NCBI GenBank assembly: GCA_002162955.1
Contig: MABD01000009.1
Coordinates: 310,001-374,000, forward strand
Origin: Gammaproteobacteria bacterium 45_16_T64
GTDB taxonomy: Bacteria > Pseudomonadota > Gammaproteobacteria > Pseudomonadales > Ketobacteraceae
Direction: 5' to 3'
DNA: 64,000 bases
Shown: one piece after another, positions 28,711 to 37,879 of the stretch
How positions within the stretch are numbered: the first letter of the stretch is position 1
Layout of the letters: every line of letters starts with the position of its first letter
Program-made: the position numbers and the translations under genes
The notes under the pieces: model-generated
Seen by the model: the letters and a program-made list of their open reading frames with translations, nothing else
Told to the model about the DNA's origin: nothing
Databases searched by the model: none

Positions 28711-29367
28711 TTAATGCACATCCTTCCAATATTCCCTGTTAAGCATATAAACAGGGATCAGCAAGATAATCAAAAAACCGATAACCCAATATCCCAAACG
28801 CTCTCGTTCGGCGCGGATAGGTTCAGCCATGTAGACCATATAATTGGTCAAGTCAGCCATATTGGTATTAAAGTCTTTCTCGCTCATGCTATCTTGCATG
28901 TTTTGCAACACATGGGGCATACCCACATCTTTAAAGACATGGTTATTAACACCCCAAGGGCGAGACTCATCTTCATAAAAGCTTATCAAGTATGAATACA
29001 ACCAATCAGCACCACGTATCCGTGCCTCCAACGTTAAGTCAGGGGGCGCAGTACCGAACCATTTCTTAGCCAGGTCCTTTGGAATCGACGATATCATTAC
29101 GTCGCCAATCTTGTCGGTAGTAAACACAAGGTTATCCAACATGATATCGGCAGGAATCTCCAAATCATCAGAGACTCGCTCGTAGCGCATATACTGGGCA
29201 GAGTGACATCCAAGACAATTATTCACGAAGATTTGAGCGCCTTTTTGCAAAGACGCCTTATCATCCATGTTAATGGGTGCGTGCACGACATGCTCGTTAC
29301 TTCCGCCACCAGCATAACCCGACACGGGCAGACCAATAGCAACCAATAATACGATCAGTTTTTTCAT
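28711..29367 (-). CDS. petC: Cytochrome c1 subunit of the bc1 complex
   Basis: Cytochrome c1 passes electrons from the Rieske protein to soluble or membrane cytochromes c. A signal peptide (MKKLIVLLVAIGLPVSGYA) is followed by the haem-binding motif CLGCH near residue 52 and one C-terminal membrane anchor (WVIGFLIILLIPVYML). This 218-residue protein is the short form, not fused to cytochrome b. The ATG abuts the petB stop, so the three subunits form one operon. It acts in the inner membrane facing the periplasm. Confidence 0.95.
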   Translation of the reverse strand: MKKLIVLLVAIGLPVSGYAGGGSNEHVVHAPINMDDKASLQKGAQIFVNNCLGCHSAQYMRYERVSDDLEIPADIMLDNLVFTTDKIGDVMISSIPKDLAKKWFGTAPPDLTLEARIRGADWLYSYLISFYEDESRPWGVNNHVFKDVGMPHVLQNMQDSMSEKDFNTNMADLTNYMVYMAEPIRAERERLGYWVIGFLIILLIPVYMLNREYWKDVH

Positions 29368-30620
29368 TAGTGCGACCCCGTTACCCGTTCTGGAACTGGC
29401 TTAGTTGCTTCTTTCGCCGTCCAAAATGGCATGGCAATAAAGAATCCAAAATAAAGAATAGTGGCTATTTGGCCAAGACCGCTATAGGTAATGAAAGACA
29501 TCCCCATCACTTGCTCTCCAGGATTCTTAACACCACAGACACCCAAGACAACAAAAGCAACCACAAAGATAGCTAACGCAACCTTACTGATCATGCCCTT
29601 ATAACGAATAGACCGCACAGGACTACGATCCAACCAAGGCAAGACAAACAACACAGCAATCGCAGCACCCATGGCAATTACACCAAACAACTTATCTGGA
29701 ACCGCACGTAATACTGCATAGAATGGCGTAAAATACCACACTGGAGCAATATGATCGGGAGTCTTCAATGGGTTAGCTGGTTCAAAGTTAGGCTTTTCGA
29801 GCAAATAACCGCCACCTTCAGGAAAGAAGAACAAGACAATACAGAACACGATTAGGAAGACCACAATACCTACTAAATCATGCACAGTATAATAAGGGTG
29901 GAAAGGAATACCATCTAGCGGCTTACCATTCTCATCCTTTTTAGCTTTAATATCGATACCGTCAGGGTTATTCGAACCCACTTCGTGAAGTGCAATAATA
30001 TGCAACACAACCAACGCTAACAATACAATGGGGAAGGCAATCACGTGCAATGCAAAAAACCGGTTCAACGTAATACCTGAAATCAGGTAATCACCACGAA
30101 TCCACTCAACCAATGCATCACCAACAAAAGGTATAGCGCCTGGCAAGGAGAGGATAACCTGAGCTCCCCAATAAGACATCTGCCCCCAAGGCAATAGGTA
30201 CCCCATGAACGCTTCACCCATTAGGATAAAGTAAATCGCCATACCAAAAATCCACACCAACTCTCGCGGCTGACGATAAGAACCATACATTAACGCACGG
30301 AACATATGCAGGTAGACAACAACAAAAAATGCAGAGGCTCCCGTGGAGTGCATATAGCGCAACAGCCAACCGAACTCAACATCTCGCATCATATTCATTT
30401 CTACTGATGCGAATGCGCCTTCTCCAGATGGGACATATAGCATTGTGAGCCAAACACCCGTCAATAGCTGGTTAACCAGCATTACCATCGAAAGAACACC
30501 GAAAAAATACCAAAAATTGAAGTTCTTAGGAGCATAATACTTGCTCATGTGATCTTCGAACATTCTGGTTGCAGGGAAGCGATCATCAACCCAAGTCATT
30601 AGACTTTGAAACTTACTCAT
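29367..30620 (-). CDS. petB: Cytochrome b subunit of the bc1 complex
   Basis: The 417-residue polytopic protein contains the bis-haem pattern of cytochrome b: RYMHSTGASAFFVVVYLHMFR (His pair), GYLLPWGQMSYWG, and RFFALHVIAFPIVLLALVVLHIIALHEVGSNNP (second His pair). The quinol-site motif is PVWYFTPFYAVLRA, with the usual PEWY replaced by PVWY as read from the translation. Eight membrane segments are expected. The ATG overlaps the petA stop (TAATG). Confidence 0.96.
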   Translation of the reverse strand: MSKFQSLMTWVDDRFPATRMFEDHMSKYYAPKNFNFWYFFGVLSMVMLVNQLLTGVWLTMLYVPSGEGAFASVEMNMMRDVEFGWLLRYMHSTGASAFFVVVYLHMFRALMYGSYRQPRELVWIFGMAIYFILMGEAFMGYLLPWGQMSYWGAQVILSLPGAIPFVGDALVEWIRGDYLISGITLNRFFALHVIAFPIVLLALVVLHIIALHEVGSNNPDGIDIKAKKDENGKPLDGIPFHPYYTVHDLVGIVVFLIVFCIVLFFFPEGGGYLLEKPNFEPANPLKTPDHIAPVWYFTPFYAVLRAVPDKLFGVIAMGAAIAVLFVLPWLDRSPVRSIRYKGMISKVALAIFVVAFVVLGVCGVKNPGEQVMGMSFITYSGLGQIATILYFGFFIAMPFWTAKEATKPVPERVTGSH

Positions 30621-31222
30621 TACGTAGCCTCCCCATCTTCACCAATCTTTACTACGGATTCAGACACGTAATAATAAGAAGGTACAACCAAGTTTAGCGG
30701 CGCAGGAACGCCTTGATACACCCGGCCTGACAAATCGAATTTAGAACCGTGACAAGGACAGAAAAAACCACCCTTCCATTCATCACCACCTAAATCTGCT
30801 GCACCCACATCAGGACGGTACAACGGAGAGCAACCAAGGTGAGTACAAATACCAACCAATATTACAATATCAGAATGGGATTCAATTGAACGCCCCTGAT
30901 TCTTCGTATATTCAGGCTGATTGCTGTCGTTTGAAGCGGGGTCTCTCAAGTTACCCTCCACTTCAGCCAACATCTTCATAGACTCTACAGTACGTCGAAC
31001 GATCCAGACAGGTTTACCCTGCCATTCAACGGTCATCTTTTGCCCTGCCTCAAGCTTACTAATATCGACCACTACAGGAGCCCCTGCTGATTTGGCTTTA
31101 GCACTAGGGTTCCACGACTTAACGAATGGAACCGCAACACCTACCGCGCCAGCAGCGCCTACCACTGAGGTAGCACCAATCCAAAATCGGCGACGCCCCT
31201 CATTTACGCTGTCAGTACTCAT
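30620..31222 (-). CDS. petA: Rieske iron-sulfur subunit of the bc1 complex
   Basis: This 200-residue subunit carries the [2Fe-2S] cluster that takes electrons from quinol. A twin-arginine-like N-terminus (GRRRFWIGATSVVGAAGAVGVAVPF) serves as Tat signal and membrane anchor. Cluster ligands are in CTHLGCSP and CPCHGSKFD. The frame is open upstream, but the ATG at 31222 (MSTDSVNEGRRRF) follows AGAGG directly and gives a normal N-terminus. First gene of petABC. Confidence 0.96.
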   Translation of the reverse strand: MSTDSVNEGRRRFWIGATSVVGAAGAVGVAVPFVKSWNPSAKAKSAGAPVVVDISKLEAGQKMTVEWQGKPVWIVRRTVESMKMLAEVEGNLRDPASNDSNQPEYTKNQGRSIESHSDIVILVGICTHLGCSPLYRPDVGAADLGGDEWKGGFFCPCHGSKFDLSGRVYQGVPAPLNLVVPSYYYVSESVVKIGEDGEAT

Positions 31223-31281
31223 TGACCTCTCTCCAAAGGAATTCACAGTCATCACACACCAAAATTTAGGCGCACAACCCC

Positions 31282-31310
31282 TGTATACTCATAAAAAATT
31301 TACGCCGCAA
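31282..31310 (-). promoter_or_regulatory. Candidate sigma-70 promoter of petABC
   Basis: On the minus strand TTGCGG (31305-31310) is spaced 17 bases from TATACA (31282-31287), about 60 bp upstream of petA. A moderate match on both hexamers with ideal spacing. Confidence 0.5.
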
Positions 31311-31421
31311 TAGTAATGAAATTACACATTAGTTACAAGGTAACGAACAAATAAGCTAAGGAATTCAAAGAAAAAACACCTAGAACGACTCATAGGTCGA
31401 CGCACCCATAAAAATCAGGCA

Positions 31422-31455
31422 AAAAAAAGCCCAAAACATTGTTTTGGGCTTTTTG
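31422..31455 (-). terminator. Terminator after rpsI
   Basis: AAAAGCCCAAAAC (31425-31437) pairs with GTTTTGGGCTTTT (31441-31453) around a 3-base loop. With the flanking A run, the minus-strand transcript ends GGGC followed by a U-rich tract. It separates rplM-rpsI from petABC. Confidence 0.85.
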
Positions 31456-31490
31456 TACCAGCAGCTCTGCCAACAAGCAGAGCAGACTGA

Positions 31491-31877
31491 TTAACGCTTC
31501 GAGAACTGTGGCTTCTTACGTGCTTTACGCAGACCCACTTTCTTACGTTCTACTGCACGAGCGTCACGAGTCACATAACCAGCCTTACGAAGAGGGCTAC
31601 GTAATGTCTCATCAAACTCGATAAGTGCACGAGTGATTCCGTGACGAATAGCACCGGCTTGACCGTTGTTACCACCACCTTTCACTGTCACTGTAATATC
31701 AAATTTTTCAGTCATCTCTACAAGCTCTAATGGCTGACGAACAACCATTCGAGAAGTTTCACGACCAAAATAGTCATCCAATGGACGACCATTGACGTTA
31801 ATGCTACCAGAGCCCGCACGTAGGAATACCCGTGCAGTGGAGCTCTTGCGTCGACCTGTACCGTAATTTGTTTCCAC
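31491..31877 (-). CDS. rpsI: 30S ribosomal protein S9
   Basis: S9 binds 16S rRNA and its C-terminal tail reaches the P-site tRNA. The sequence contains [15 protein letters not shown], the [19 protein letters not shown] region and the conserved basic end [12 protein letters not shown]. The start is a GTG at 31877 (GTG-GAA-ACA) with GGAAG seven bases upstream; no ATG fits the N-terminus. Length is 128, within the normal range. It lies 17 bp after rplM. Confidence 0.97.
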   Translation of the reverse strand: METNYGTGRRKSSTARVFLRAGSGSINVNGRPLDDYFGRETSRMVVRQPLELVEMTEKFDITVTVKGGGNNGQAGAIRHGITRALIEFDETLRSPLRKAGYVTRDARAVERKKVGLRKARKKPQFSKR

Positions 31878-31894
31878 GATTTCGCTTCCGTCTC

Positions 31895-32323
31895 TTAGAT
31901 ATTCAATTCTTTAGGCTGCTGAGCCGCATGATTATGTTCGCTACCTGCATATACCTTAAGCTTGCGGAACATCGCACGACCTAAAGGATTGTGAGGAAGC
32001 ATACCTTTTACTGCTGATTCAATGATCAACTCAGGCTTATGCGCATTAAGCTTCTCGAAGCTCATTGACTTCAGACCACCAGGATACCCGGTGTGGCTGT
32101 AGTATATTTTATCAGTACGCTTTTTGCCGGTTACCGCAACTTTCTCAGCGTTAATAACAATGATGTAGTCGCCAGTATCAACATGAGGTGTGTATACAGG
32201 CTTGTGCTTGCCACGCAAGCGCAAAGCGATTTCTGTAGCAAGACGGCCTAATGTTTTGCCTTCCGCATCAACTACATACCAGTCACGTTCAACTGTCTCT
32301 GGTTTAGCACTATAAGTTTTCAT
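31895..32323 (-). CDS. rplM: 50S ribosomal protein L13
   Basis: L13 is an early assembly protein of the large subunit. The 142-residue sequence begins [23 protein letters not shown] and contains [38 protein letters not shown] and [20 protein letters not shown], all family hallmarks. It heads the rplM-rpsI operon with a good promoter upstream. Autoregulation by L13 is known in E. coli; the leader here was not folded. Confidence 0.98.
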   Translation of the reverse strand: MKTYSAKPETVERDWYVVDAEGKTLGRLATEIALRLRGKHKPVYTPHVDTGDYIIVINAEKVAVTGKKRTDKIYYSHTGYPGGLKSMSFEKLNAHKPELIIESAVKGMLPHNPLGRAMFRKLKVYAGSEHNHAAQQPKELNI

Positions 32324-32376
32324 CTATTCTACCCTAGAATACTTGGTCATGATTCACTGACTCATGAAGAGCGCGA

Positions 32377-32405
32377 ATACTACCCAACCTGCCATAATTT
32401 GACAA
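32377..32405 (-). promoter_or_regulatory. Predicted sigma-70 promoter of rplM-rpsI
   Basis: On the minus strand TTGTCA (32400-32405) is spaced 17 bases from TAGTAT (32377-32382), 54 bp upstream of the rplM ATG. The remainder of the 335-bp rplM-zapE gap (32406-32658) shows no gene or clear structured element. Confidence 0.7.
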
Positions 32406-32658
32406 GTAATTTTCTAATGATTTCTGAGTTTACTAGTGAACGAGAGGAAAATCTTACGGGGGGACTCGCTATTTCATAAAACTCACATATTTAGCGTAGT
32501 GTAGACTATACGTCTCAACTAGCACTGCATGCTAACGTACGCGACACGATGGCCGCTGCAGATTTCGGCGCATTGTATCAAAGACTTTCTGCCACGTCAG
32601 CCACTTATATCAAATCTGTCCTGTCTTTTTCGTATAAATAGGCTTCTGTCTATGCAAA

Positions 32659-33759
32659 TTAAGGTTTGTGCTCTCTACCAAGGTATTCGTGCGATTGCAT
32701 TTCAAGCAAGCGGCTCTGCGTTCTCTCAAACTCGAATTCCAGCCGCCCGCCCCGGTACAAGTGCTCTATCGGCGCTTCAGCAGACATGATTAGCTTCACG
32801 TTGCGATCATAAAATTCATCCACAAGATTAATAAAGCGCCTCGCCAAGTCATCCGTCGCACCGTTCATCACCGGCACATTGGAGATCAATACCGCGTGAT
32901 AGATTCGGGACAGCTCAATATAGTCATTCTGGCTTCTCGGACCATCACACAACGCATAAAAGTCACACCAAAGCACATCGTCAGCCACCGCAATGGTTTC
33001 AATAGAACGACCTTCTATGTCAATACTTTCTTTGGGGTGACCAGGCTCAGGTGCCAACGAGTCAAAGCTCTTCTGAAGACTGCTTATTGCAGCCTCATCC
33101 AGTGGTGAATGAAAAATCTCCGCTTTCTCCAGAGCCCTCAACCGATAGTCTATCCCACTATCGACATTGACAATTTCTGTGTATTTATTGATAAGTTCGA
33201 TCGCAGGCATAAATCGTGCTCGCTGCAGCCCGTTTTCGTAAAGACGATCAGGTACGATATTTGAGGTCGCAACCAACGTCACGCCCCTGGCAAATAGCTG
33301 CTCCATCATTCCCGCTAAAATCATTGCATCAGTAATGTCAGAGACAAAAAACTCGTCGAAGCAAATAACTCTCGCCTCCTTTGCAAGCTTATCCGCCACA
33401 ATAGACAACGGATCGCTACTCCCCTGGAGGTCGGTCAGGTCACGATGTATCCTCTGCATGAAGCGGTGAAAATGGATGCGCATCTTCTGCTCAAAGGGCA
33501 AGCTTTCGAAAAAAGTATCGACCAAATAGGTTTTACCCCGACCTACCCCTCCCCAAAAATACAACCCTATGGCCGGCGTATTCTGTGCCGCCTTCGATCT
33601 GCCTCTAAATTTCGAAAAAAGCCCCGCCGGCTTAGCCTCATGACGCTCCACCAAATCCACATACAGGCGATCAAGGTGCTTTACAGCCTGTTCCTGGGCT
33701 TCATCGTAACTAAAATCTGGCCGCTCCAGATCACGTTGGTACATTTCTAAAGGGCTCAT
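32659..33759 (-). CDS. zapE: Cell division ATPase ZapE (AFG1 family)
   Basis: ZapE is an AFG1-like P-loop ATPase that associates with the Z ring. From the ATG at 33759 (MSPLEMYQRDLERPDF) the protein has 366 residues. Motifs: Walker A GGVGRGKTYLVD at about 70-81, FHRFMQRIHRDL, Walker B VICFDEFFVSDITDAMIL, and sensor-like LVATSNIVPDRLYENGLQR. The C-terminal RFINLVDEFYDRNVKLIMSAE is typical. The frame continues upstream through a hydrophobic stretch to 33819, but the family start and GGTGA upstream favour 33759. Confidence 0.95.
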   Translation of the reverse strand: MSPLEMYQRDLERPDFSYDEAQEQAVKHLDRLYVDLVERHEAKPAGLFSKFRGRSKAAQNTPAIGLYFWGGVGRGKTYLVDTFFESLPFEQKMRIHFHRFMQRIHRDLTDLQGSSDPLSIVADKLAKEARVICFDEFFVSDITDAMILAGMMEQLFARGVTLVATSNIVPDRLYENGLQRARFMPAIELINKYTEIVNVDSGIDYRLRALEKAEIFHSPLDEAAISSLQKSFDSLAPEPGHPKESIDIEGRSIETIAVADDVLWCDFYALCDGPRSQNDYIELSRIYHAVLISNVPVMNGATDDLARRFINLVDEFYDRNVKLIMSAEAPIEHLYRGGRLEFEFERTQSRLLEMQSHEYLGREHKP

Positions 33760-33877
33760 AATCGTCACCATTAAATACAGGCAAATTAATACGGCCAAGC
33801 CCATAACGGAGCTGGCCAATTTCGCGACACTCTAACGAAGCCAAGTCCTATTGTCTATGGTTAAACCGGTGCAGGGC

Positions 33878-34543
33878 CTAGCCTGCCAATCGCTCAACCA
33901 GCGTCTTCAACTCTGTTAATCGGCCATGAAAGAAGTGCCCTGCACCATCAATAATCTGCTGCTCTTTTGTAGAAGTCACTGATTCAAACCATCGATAGAT
34001 TGCCTCAGGCTCAACCACTTCATCGTCGCCCCCCACAATCATGCCCATGGGCACCTCAAAATGGGTATAGTTTTCAAAATCATAATTAACCACCGCCGGC
34101 GCAACCAACAATAACGACACCACGGGATAACCTTGCGCCAACGCCTCCCCAAGCGCTCTCGAGGCAACATACGAACCAAAAGAAAATCCAGCCAGCACAA
34201 TGCGGTCTTTAGGCCTTGCAGCCTTTACCCAGGCCATAACTGCCAAAACATCCCCAACTTCCCCAATACCTTCAGCATATTCACCTTCGCTCTTTTCAAC
34301 ACCGCGAAAATTAAACCGCACCACGCGATGCCCCAAATCTCGGTGGCATCGCGCTATGGTATGCACCACCTTGTTATTCATCGTCCCACCCATAAGCGAG
34401 TGAGGGTGACACACAATAACCACCACACCAGACTCCTCGACCAATTCAGGTGCAGAAACAGGCGACATAGTAGACACCTGCAGCTGACCGCACTCTCCGG
34501 AAATAAAAAAGCGGCTCTCGCCTACTGGGAAATTCGACATCAT
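33878..34543 (-). CDS. Alpha/beta hydrolase of unknown substrate
   Basis: A compact alpha/beta hydrolase of about 221 residues. Visible elements are the oxyanion-hole region CHPHSLMGGTMNNKVV, HRVVRFNFRGVEKSEG, the nucleophile elbow GFSFGS and the C-terminal GAGHFFHGRL, which supplies the catalytic His; the acid is probably in VGGDDEVVEP. This subfamily sits near zapE in pseudomonads. No signal peptide is visible, so it is cytoplasmic. AAGGTGAGA precedes ATG-ATG at 34543/34540. Substrate and physiological role are unknown. Confidence 0.85.
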   Translation of the reverse strand: MMSNFPVGESRFFISGECGQLQVSTMSPVSAPELVEESGVVVIVCHPHSLMGGTMNNKVVHTIARCHRDLGHRVVRFNFRGVEKSEGEYAEGIGEVGDVLAVMAWVKAARPKDRIVLAGFSFGSYVASRALGEALAQGYPVVSLLLVAPAVVNYDFENYTHFEVPMGMIVGGDDEVVEPEAIYRWFESVTSTKEQQIIDGAGHFFHGRLTELKTLVERLAG

Positions 34544-34760
34544 TCTCACCTTATTATTCAAACACTGACCAATTTGGCCGATTTCTAGTAAATTGTTACA
34601 TACTGCATCTTTAAATGTAGAGCGCAGCAGGTTTATGGCTGTCTTATTTAAGAATATGATTATATTATCAAAATAAGCGAGAATTCTTAAAATCCGAATG
34701 GACGATATCGCAAAAAATAGTGAACCATCGGATCACACCTGTAACGATTAGGAGCGACAC

Positions 34761-35261
34761 ATGGGATTAATTGAAATAGCCTGTTTTATCATAGGTGCAG
34801 CAGCCGGCGCTATTGCTTGTTACTTTGGCCTATCTAAACAGAGGGCAGAAAGCTCTGTTGAAAAACAAATGCGCGAACTCCAAGAAGAATTTACGGCATA
34901 CAGAGAGAATGTAAACCAACATTTCAACAAGACTGCCAACCTCGTAAACGATCTTACGGACAACTACATCTCAGTACAAAAACACTTAGAAAATGCCGCC
35001 ACTTCCTTCTCGGAGCCACCAAAAAGCTTCGATATAGAAGACGCCAACTTGGAAGCCCTACCCTCCGAAAAAACTGAATTCACCACTCTTGAAATTCAGC
35101 CGCCGGTAGAGGACGAAACAGAAGAGGACGCGGCATTTGCAGGGGAAGCCGCCGCTCCACCAAGGGATTACGCGCCAAAAAAAGACCCAAAAGAACAAGG
35201 TACGCTTGACGAAGGTTTTCGTTTACAGGAACCAGCAGAACCTCACCCAGGCGCAAATTAA
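34761..35261 (+). CDS. zapG: Z-ring associated protein ZapG (YhcB, DUF1043)
   Basis: A single N-terminal membrane helix (about 4-24, GAAAGAIACYFGL) is followed by a long cytoplasmic coiled coil (KQMRELQEEFTAYRENVNQHFNKTANLVNDLTDNYISVQKHL), the diagnostic DUF1043 pattern. The C-terminal third is acidic and probably disordered. YhcB/ZapG links envelope growth with cell division and interacts with division and elongation proteins in E. coli. GGAG lies shortly before the ATG. It is followed by a terminator. Confidence 0.93.
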   Translation: MGLIEIACFIIGAAAGAIACYFGLSKQRAESSVEKQMRELQEEFTAYRENVNQHFNKTANLVNDLTDNYISVQKHLENAATSFSEPPKSFDIEDANLEALPSEKTEFTTLEIQPPVEDETEEDAAFAGEAAAPPRDYAPKKDPKEQGTLDEGFRLQEPAEPHPGAN

Positions 35262-35293
35262 TCGCACCAAACTAAATGAGTATTAGTGATAAA

Positions 35294-35319
35294 AAGAAAG
35301 GAGCTTAGGCTCCTTTCTT
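35294..35319 (+). terminator. Terminator after zapG
   Basis: AAGAAAGGAGC (35294-35304) pairs with GCTCCTTTCTT (35309-35319) around TTAG. The descending arm is T-rich, and the hairpin lies 33 bp after the zapG stop. Confidence 0.8.
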
Positions 35320-35401
35320 CATCCTTGCGGCCCTATATATAGGGGCTCAAACCGCCTTTTCAAGCGCCCCACCAATTAAAGTCACTTTATTATTATTTCA
35401 C

Positions 35402-35429
35402 CTTGAATTGCCTATTTACCCCCCAAGAT
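35402..35429 (+). promoter_or_regulatory. Predicted sigma-32 (heat-shock) promoter of hsp20
   Basis: CTTGAA (35402-35407) is followed by a 13-base spacer and CCCCAAGAT (35421-35429). The heat-shock sigma factor RpoH recognises CTTGAA with 13-15 bases before CCCCATNT. It lies 56-83 bp upstream of the small heat-shock gene, which fits its role. Confidence 0.8.
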
Positions 35430-35484
35430 CTTAAAGCAACGGAGGCAATAACGCCCCTTTGAGATTTCCAAACGGAGTAATAGC

Positions 35485-35937
35485 ATGAGCATATCAGCCC
35501 TAAACCCATGGCAGGTGTTAGATCAATTACAACAGGACGCATGGCGTCGCCACGCCGACCATAGCACCGCGAACAAGGCAACGAACAACACTTGCTCGAC
35601 GACACGCAGATGGCACCCTGCCGTAGACATTAGCGAAACTGACGACAGTTACCACATATTAATGGACTTACCTGGAATCAAGGCAGAGAACGTTTCCATC
35701 AAAGTTGAAAACAATCAACTTCAGATCGCCGGCAAAAGAACACGAGCATCAGAAGGGGGAGCAAAAACCCACCACAGCGAGCGCGCCACTGGGTCTTTTT
35801 CACGCCATTTCAAACTACCTAAAGATGCCGACGCCACACAGGTTAACGCATCATTTGAAACCGGTGTATTAGCAATAGAAATATACAAACAAGAGGAAAG
35901 TAAGCCACGAAAAGTCACTATCAACGTCAAAAACTAG
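35485..35937 (+). CDS. Small heat-shock protein, Hsp20/alpha-crystallin family
   Basis: A 150-residue ATP-independent holdase. The alpha-crystallin domain spans about 45-140: WHPAVDISETDDSYHILMDLPGIKAENVSIKVENNQLQIAGKR and FSRHFKLPKDADATQVNASFETGVLAIEIYK, including the conserved G-V-L-A-I motif. The N-terminal region is short with a WQVLDQLQQDAWRR helix. GGAG lies seven bases before the ATG. The upstream sigma-32-type promoter indicates heat-shock induction. Monocistronic: terminators flank it on both sides. Confidence 0.95.
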   Translation: MSISALNPWQVLDQLQQDAWRRHADHSTANKATNNTCSTTRRWHPAVDISETDDSYHILMDLPGIKAENVSIKVENNQLQIAGKRTRASEGGAKTHHSERATGSFSRHFKLPKDADATQVNASFETGVLAIEIYKQEESKPRKVTINVKN

Positions 35938-35992
35938 GAGCCGCACAAAGAAGTATCGAGACAACCACCCATAAGGCAACCCAAAACAGAAC

Positions 35993-36010
35993 AGCCCTCA
36001 ACCGAGGGCT
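35993..36010. terminator. Hairpin between convergent hsp20 and amtB
   Basis: AGCCCTC (35993-35999) pairs with GAGGGCT (36004-36010) around AACC. It lies 56 bp after hsp20 and 21 bp before the amtB stop on the other strand; the U-tract is short (TTTAGG). Confidence 0.6.
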
Positions 36011-36030
36011 TTAGGGTCTCTACCAAATAT

Positions 36031-37329
36031 TTACAGGTCGTAGCCACGCTCATCATGCAGAACCAAATCTAGCCCTTCGCGCTCTTCATCAACGCTCACC
36101 CGAAGACCAATAAGCTTATCCACCAACTTCAATAAGATCCAACTAACAACTGCTGTGTATATAAATGTAGAAGCCACACCAATAGCTTGCACTGAAAGCT
36201 GGCCACCGATACTACTGATACCTTCAGAAAAACCATTACCACTAAACACACCTAAGGCGGGCGAACAAAAAACGCCCGCAAGCAAGGTTCCCAAAACTCC
36301 GCCGACACCATGCACAGGGAACACATCCAACGAGTCATCAATTTTCAATTTTTGCTTAAGGAAATGGGTTGCGTAATAACAGACAACGCCAGCCGTTAAA
36401 CCAATCACTACCGCCGCCGCAGGACCAACAGAACCTGCAGCTGGAGTAATTGTCCCAAGGCCCGCGACCATTCCCGTGACCATTCCCAGGACCGAAGGCT
36501 TGCCATGCTTGATCCACTCCATCGCCATCCAAGCCAAAGCACCAGCGGACGCCGACAAGTGAGTAACAAATAAAGCCATGGCTGCCGTACCATCAGCCGC
36601 AAGCGCAGATCCACCGTTAAAACCAAACCAACCCACCCATAACATGCCCGCACCCGCCACTGTCATGGTTAGGTTGTGCGGGGGCATAGCCACACTGCCA
36701 TATCCCTGACGATTCCCCATAACCATAGCCGCAACCAACGCCGCAACCGCTGCCGTGATGTGCACAACGGTACCACCAGCAAAGTCCTGCAAGCCCATCT
36801 GGCTTAACCAACCTCCACCCCAGACCCAGTGGCACACCGGCGCATACACAACCAACAACCATAGCGAACAGAACACCAACATGGCCGAAAAGCGCATGCG
36901 CTCAGCGAAACCACCAACGATCAAGGCCGGCGTAATCACCGCAAACGTCATTTGAAAGGCGACAAACAAGACAGATGGAATGGTACCGTTAACGCTGTTG
37001 ATATCAATACTAGCCAAAAATAGATTACCGAAATCCCCTATCCACTTACCCTGCTCAACATCAGCGCTACCAAAAGCAATGGTGTAACCTGCCCCAAACC
37101 ATAAAAGCGACATCAGGCAGGTTAATGCGAAACATTGCATAAAAACAGAAAGTACATTTTTCGACCGCACCAATCCCGCGTAGAACATCGATAAGCCAGG
37201 AATTGTCATAAACAACACCAGCGCAGTAGCAGTTAGAATCCAAGCGGTATCACCTACATTAATTTCACCCGCAACTGCAAAGCCCGGCAACAACATAGAT
37301 GCCGCCAACATAAACTTAAGAATTTTCAT
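36031..37329 (-). CDS. amtB: Ammonium transporter AmtB
   Basis: AmtB conducts ammonium across the inner membrane and is blocked by GlnK when nitrogen is plentiful. The 432-residue sequence has a cleavable signal peptide (MKILKFMLAASMLLPGFAVA), then 11 predicted membrane helices. Signatures include GDTAWILTATALVLFMTIPGLSMFYAGLVRSKNV, DFAGGTVVHITAA (first channel His) and FPVHGVGGVLGTLLAG (second channel His). The C-terminal cytoplasmic tail EREGLDLVLHDERGYDL matches the GlnK-interacting tail. Lies 29 bp after glnK. Confidence 0.97.
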   Translation of the reverse strand: MKILKFMLAASMLLPGFAVAGEINVGDTAWILTATALVLFMTIPGLSMFYAGLVRSKNVLSVFMQCFALTCLMSLLWFGAGYTIAFGSADVEQGKWIGDFGNLFLASIDINSVNGTIPSVLFVAFQMTFAVITPALIVGGFAERMRFSAMLVFCSLWLLVVYAPVCHWVWGGGWLSQMGLQDFAGGTVVHITAAVAALVAAMVMGNRQGYGSVAMPPHNLTMTVAGAGMLWVGWFGFNGGSALAADGTAAMALFVTHLSASAGALAWMAMEWIKHGKPSVLGMVTGMVAGLGTITPAAGSVGPAAAVVIGLTAGVVCYYATHFLKQKLKIDDSLDVFPVHGVGGVLGTLLAGVFCSPALGVFSGNGFSEGISSIGGQLSVQAIGVASTFIYTAVVSWILLKLVDKLIGLRVSVDEEREGLDLVLHDERGYDL

Positions 37330-37358
37330 AATTATCTCGGAAAAATCAACAATAAAAA

Positions 37359-37748
<390 letters not shown>

Positions 37749-37822
37749 TCATTTCGTGCATTCTAAGGGTTTGTTGCGATATCTGCAATATTTGCGGACA
37801 CCAACCTCAAATTTTAAACAAA

Positions 37823-37862
37823 AAAATACCCCTGCAAGAAATCCTTCTAGTAGGGGTATTTT
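37823..37862 (-). terminator. Terminator after sat
   Basis: AAAATACCCCT (37823-37833) pairs with AGGGGTATTTT (37852-37862) around an 18-base loop. On the minus strand the descending arm is followed by TTTG, 17 bp after the sat stop. Confidence 0.75.
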
Positions 37863-37879
37863 CTAGTGCCGGTGATACT

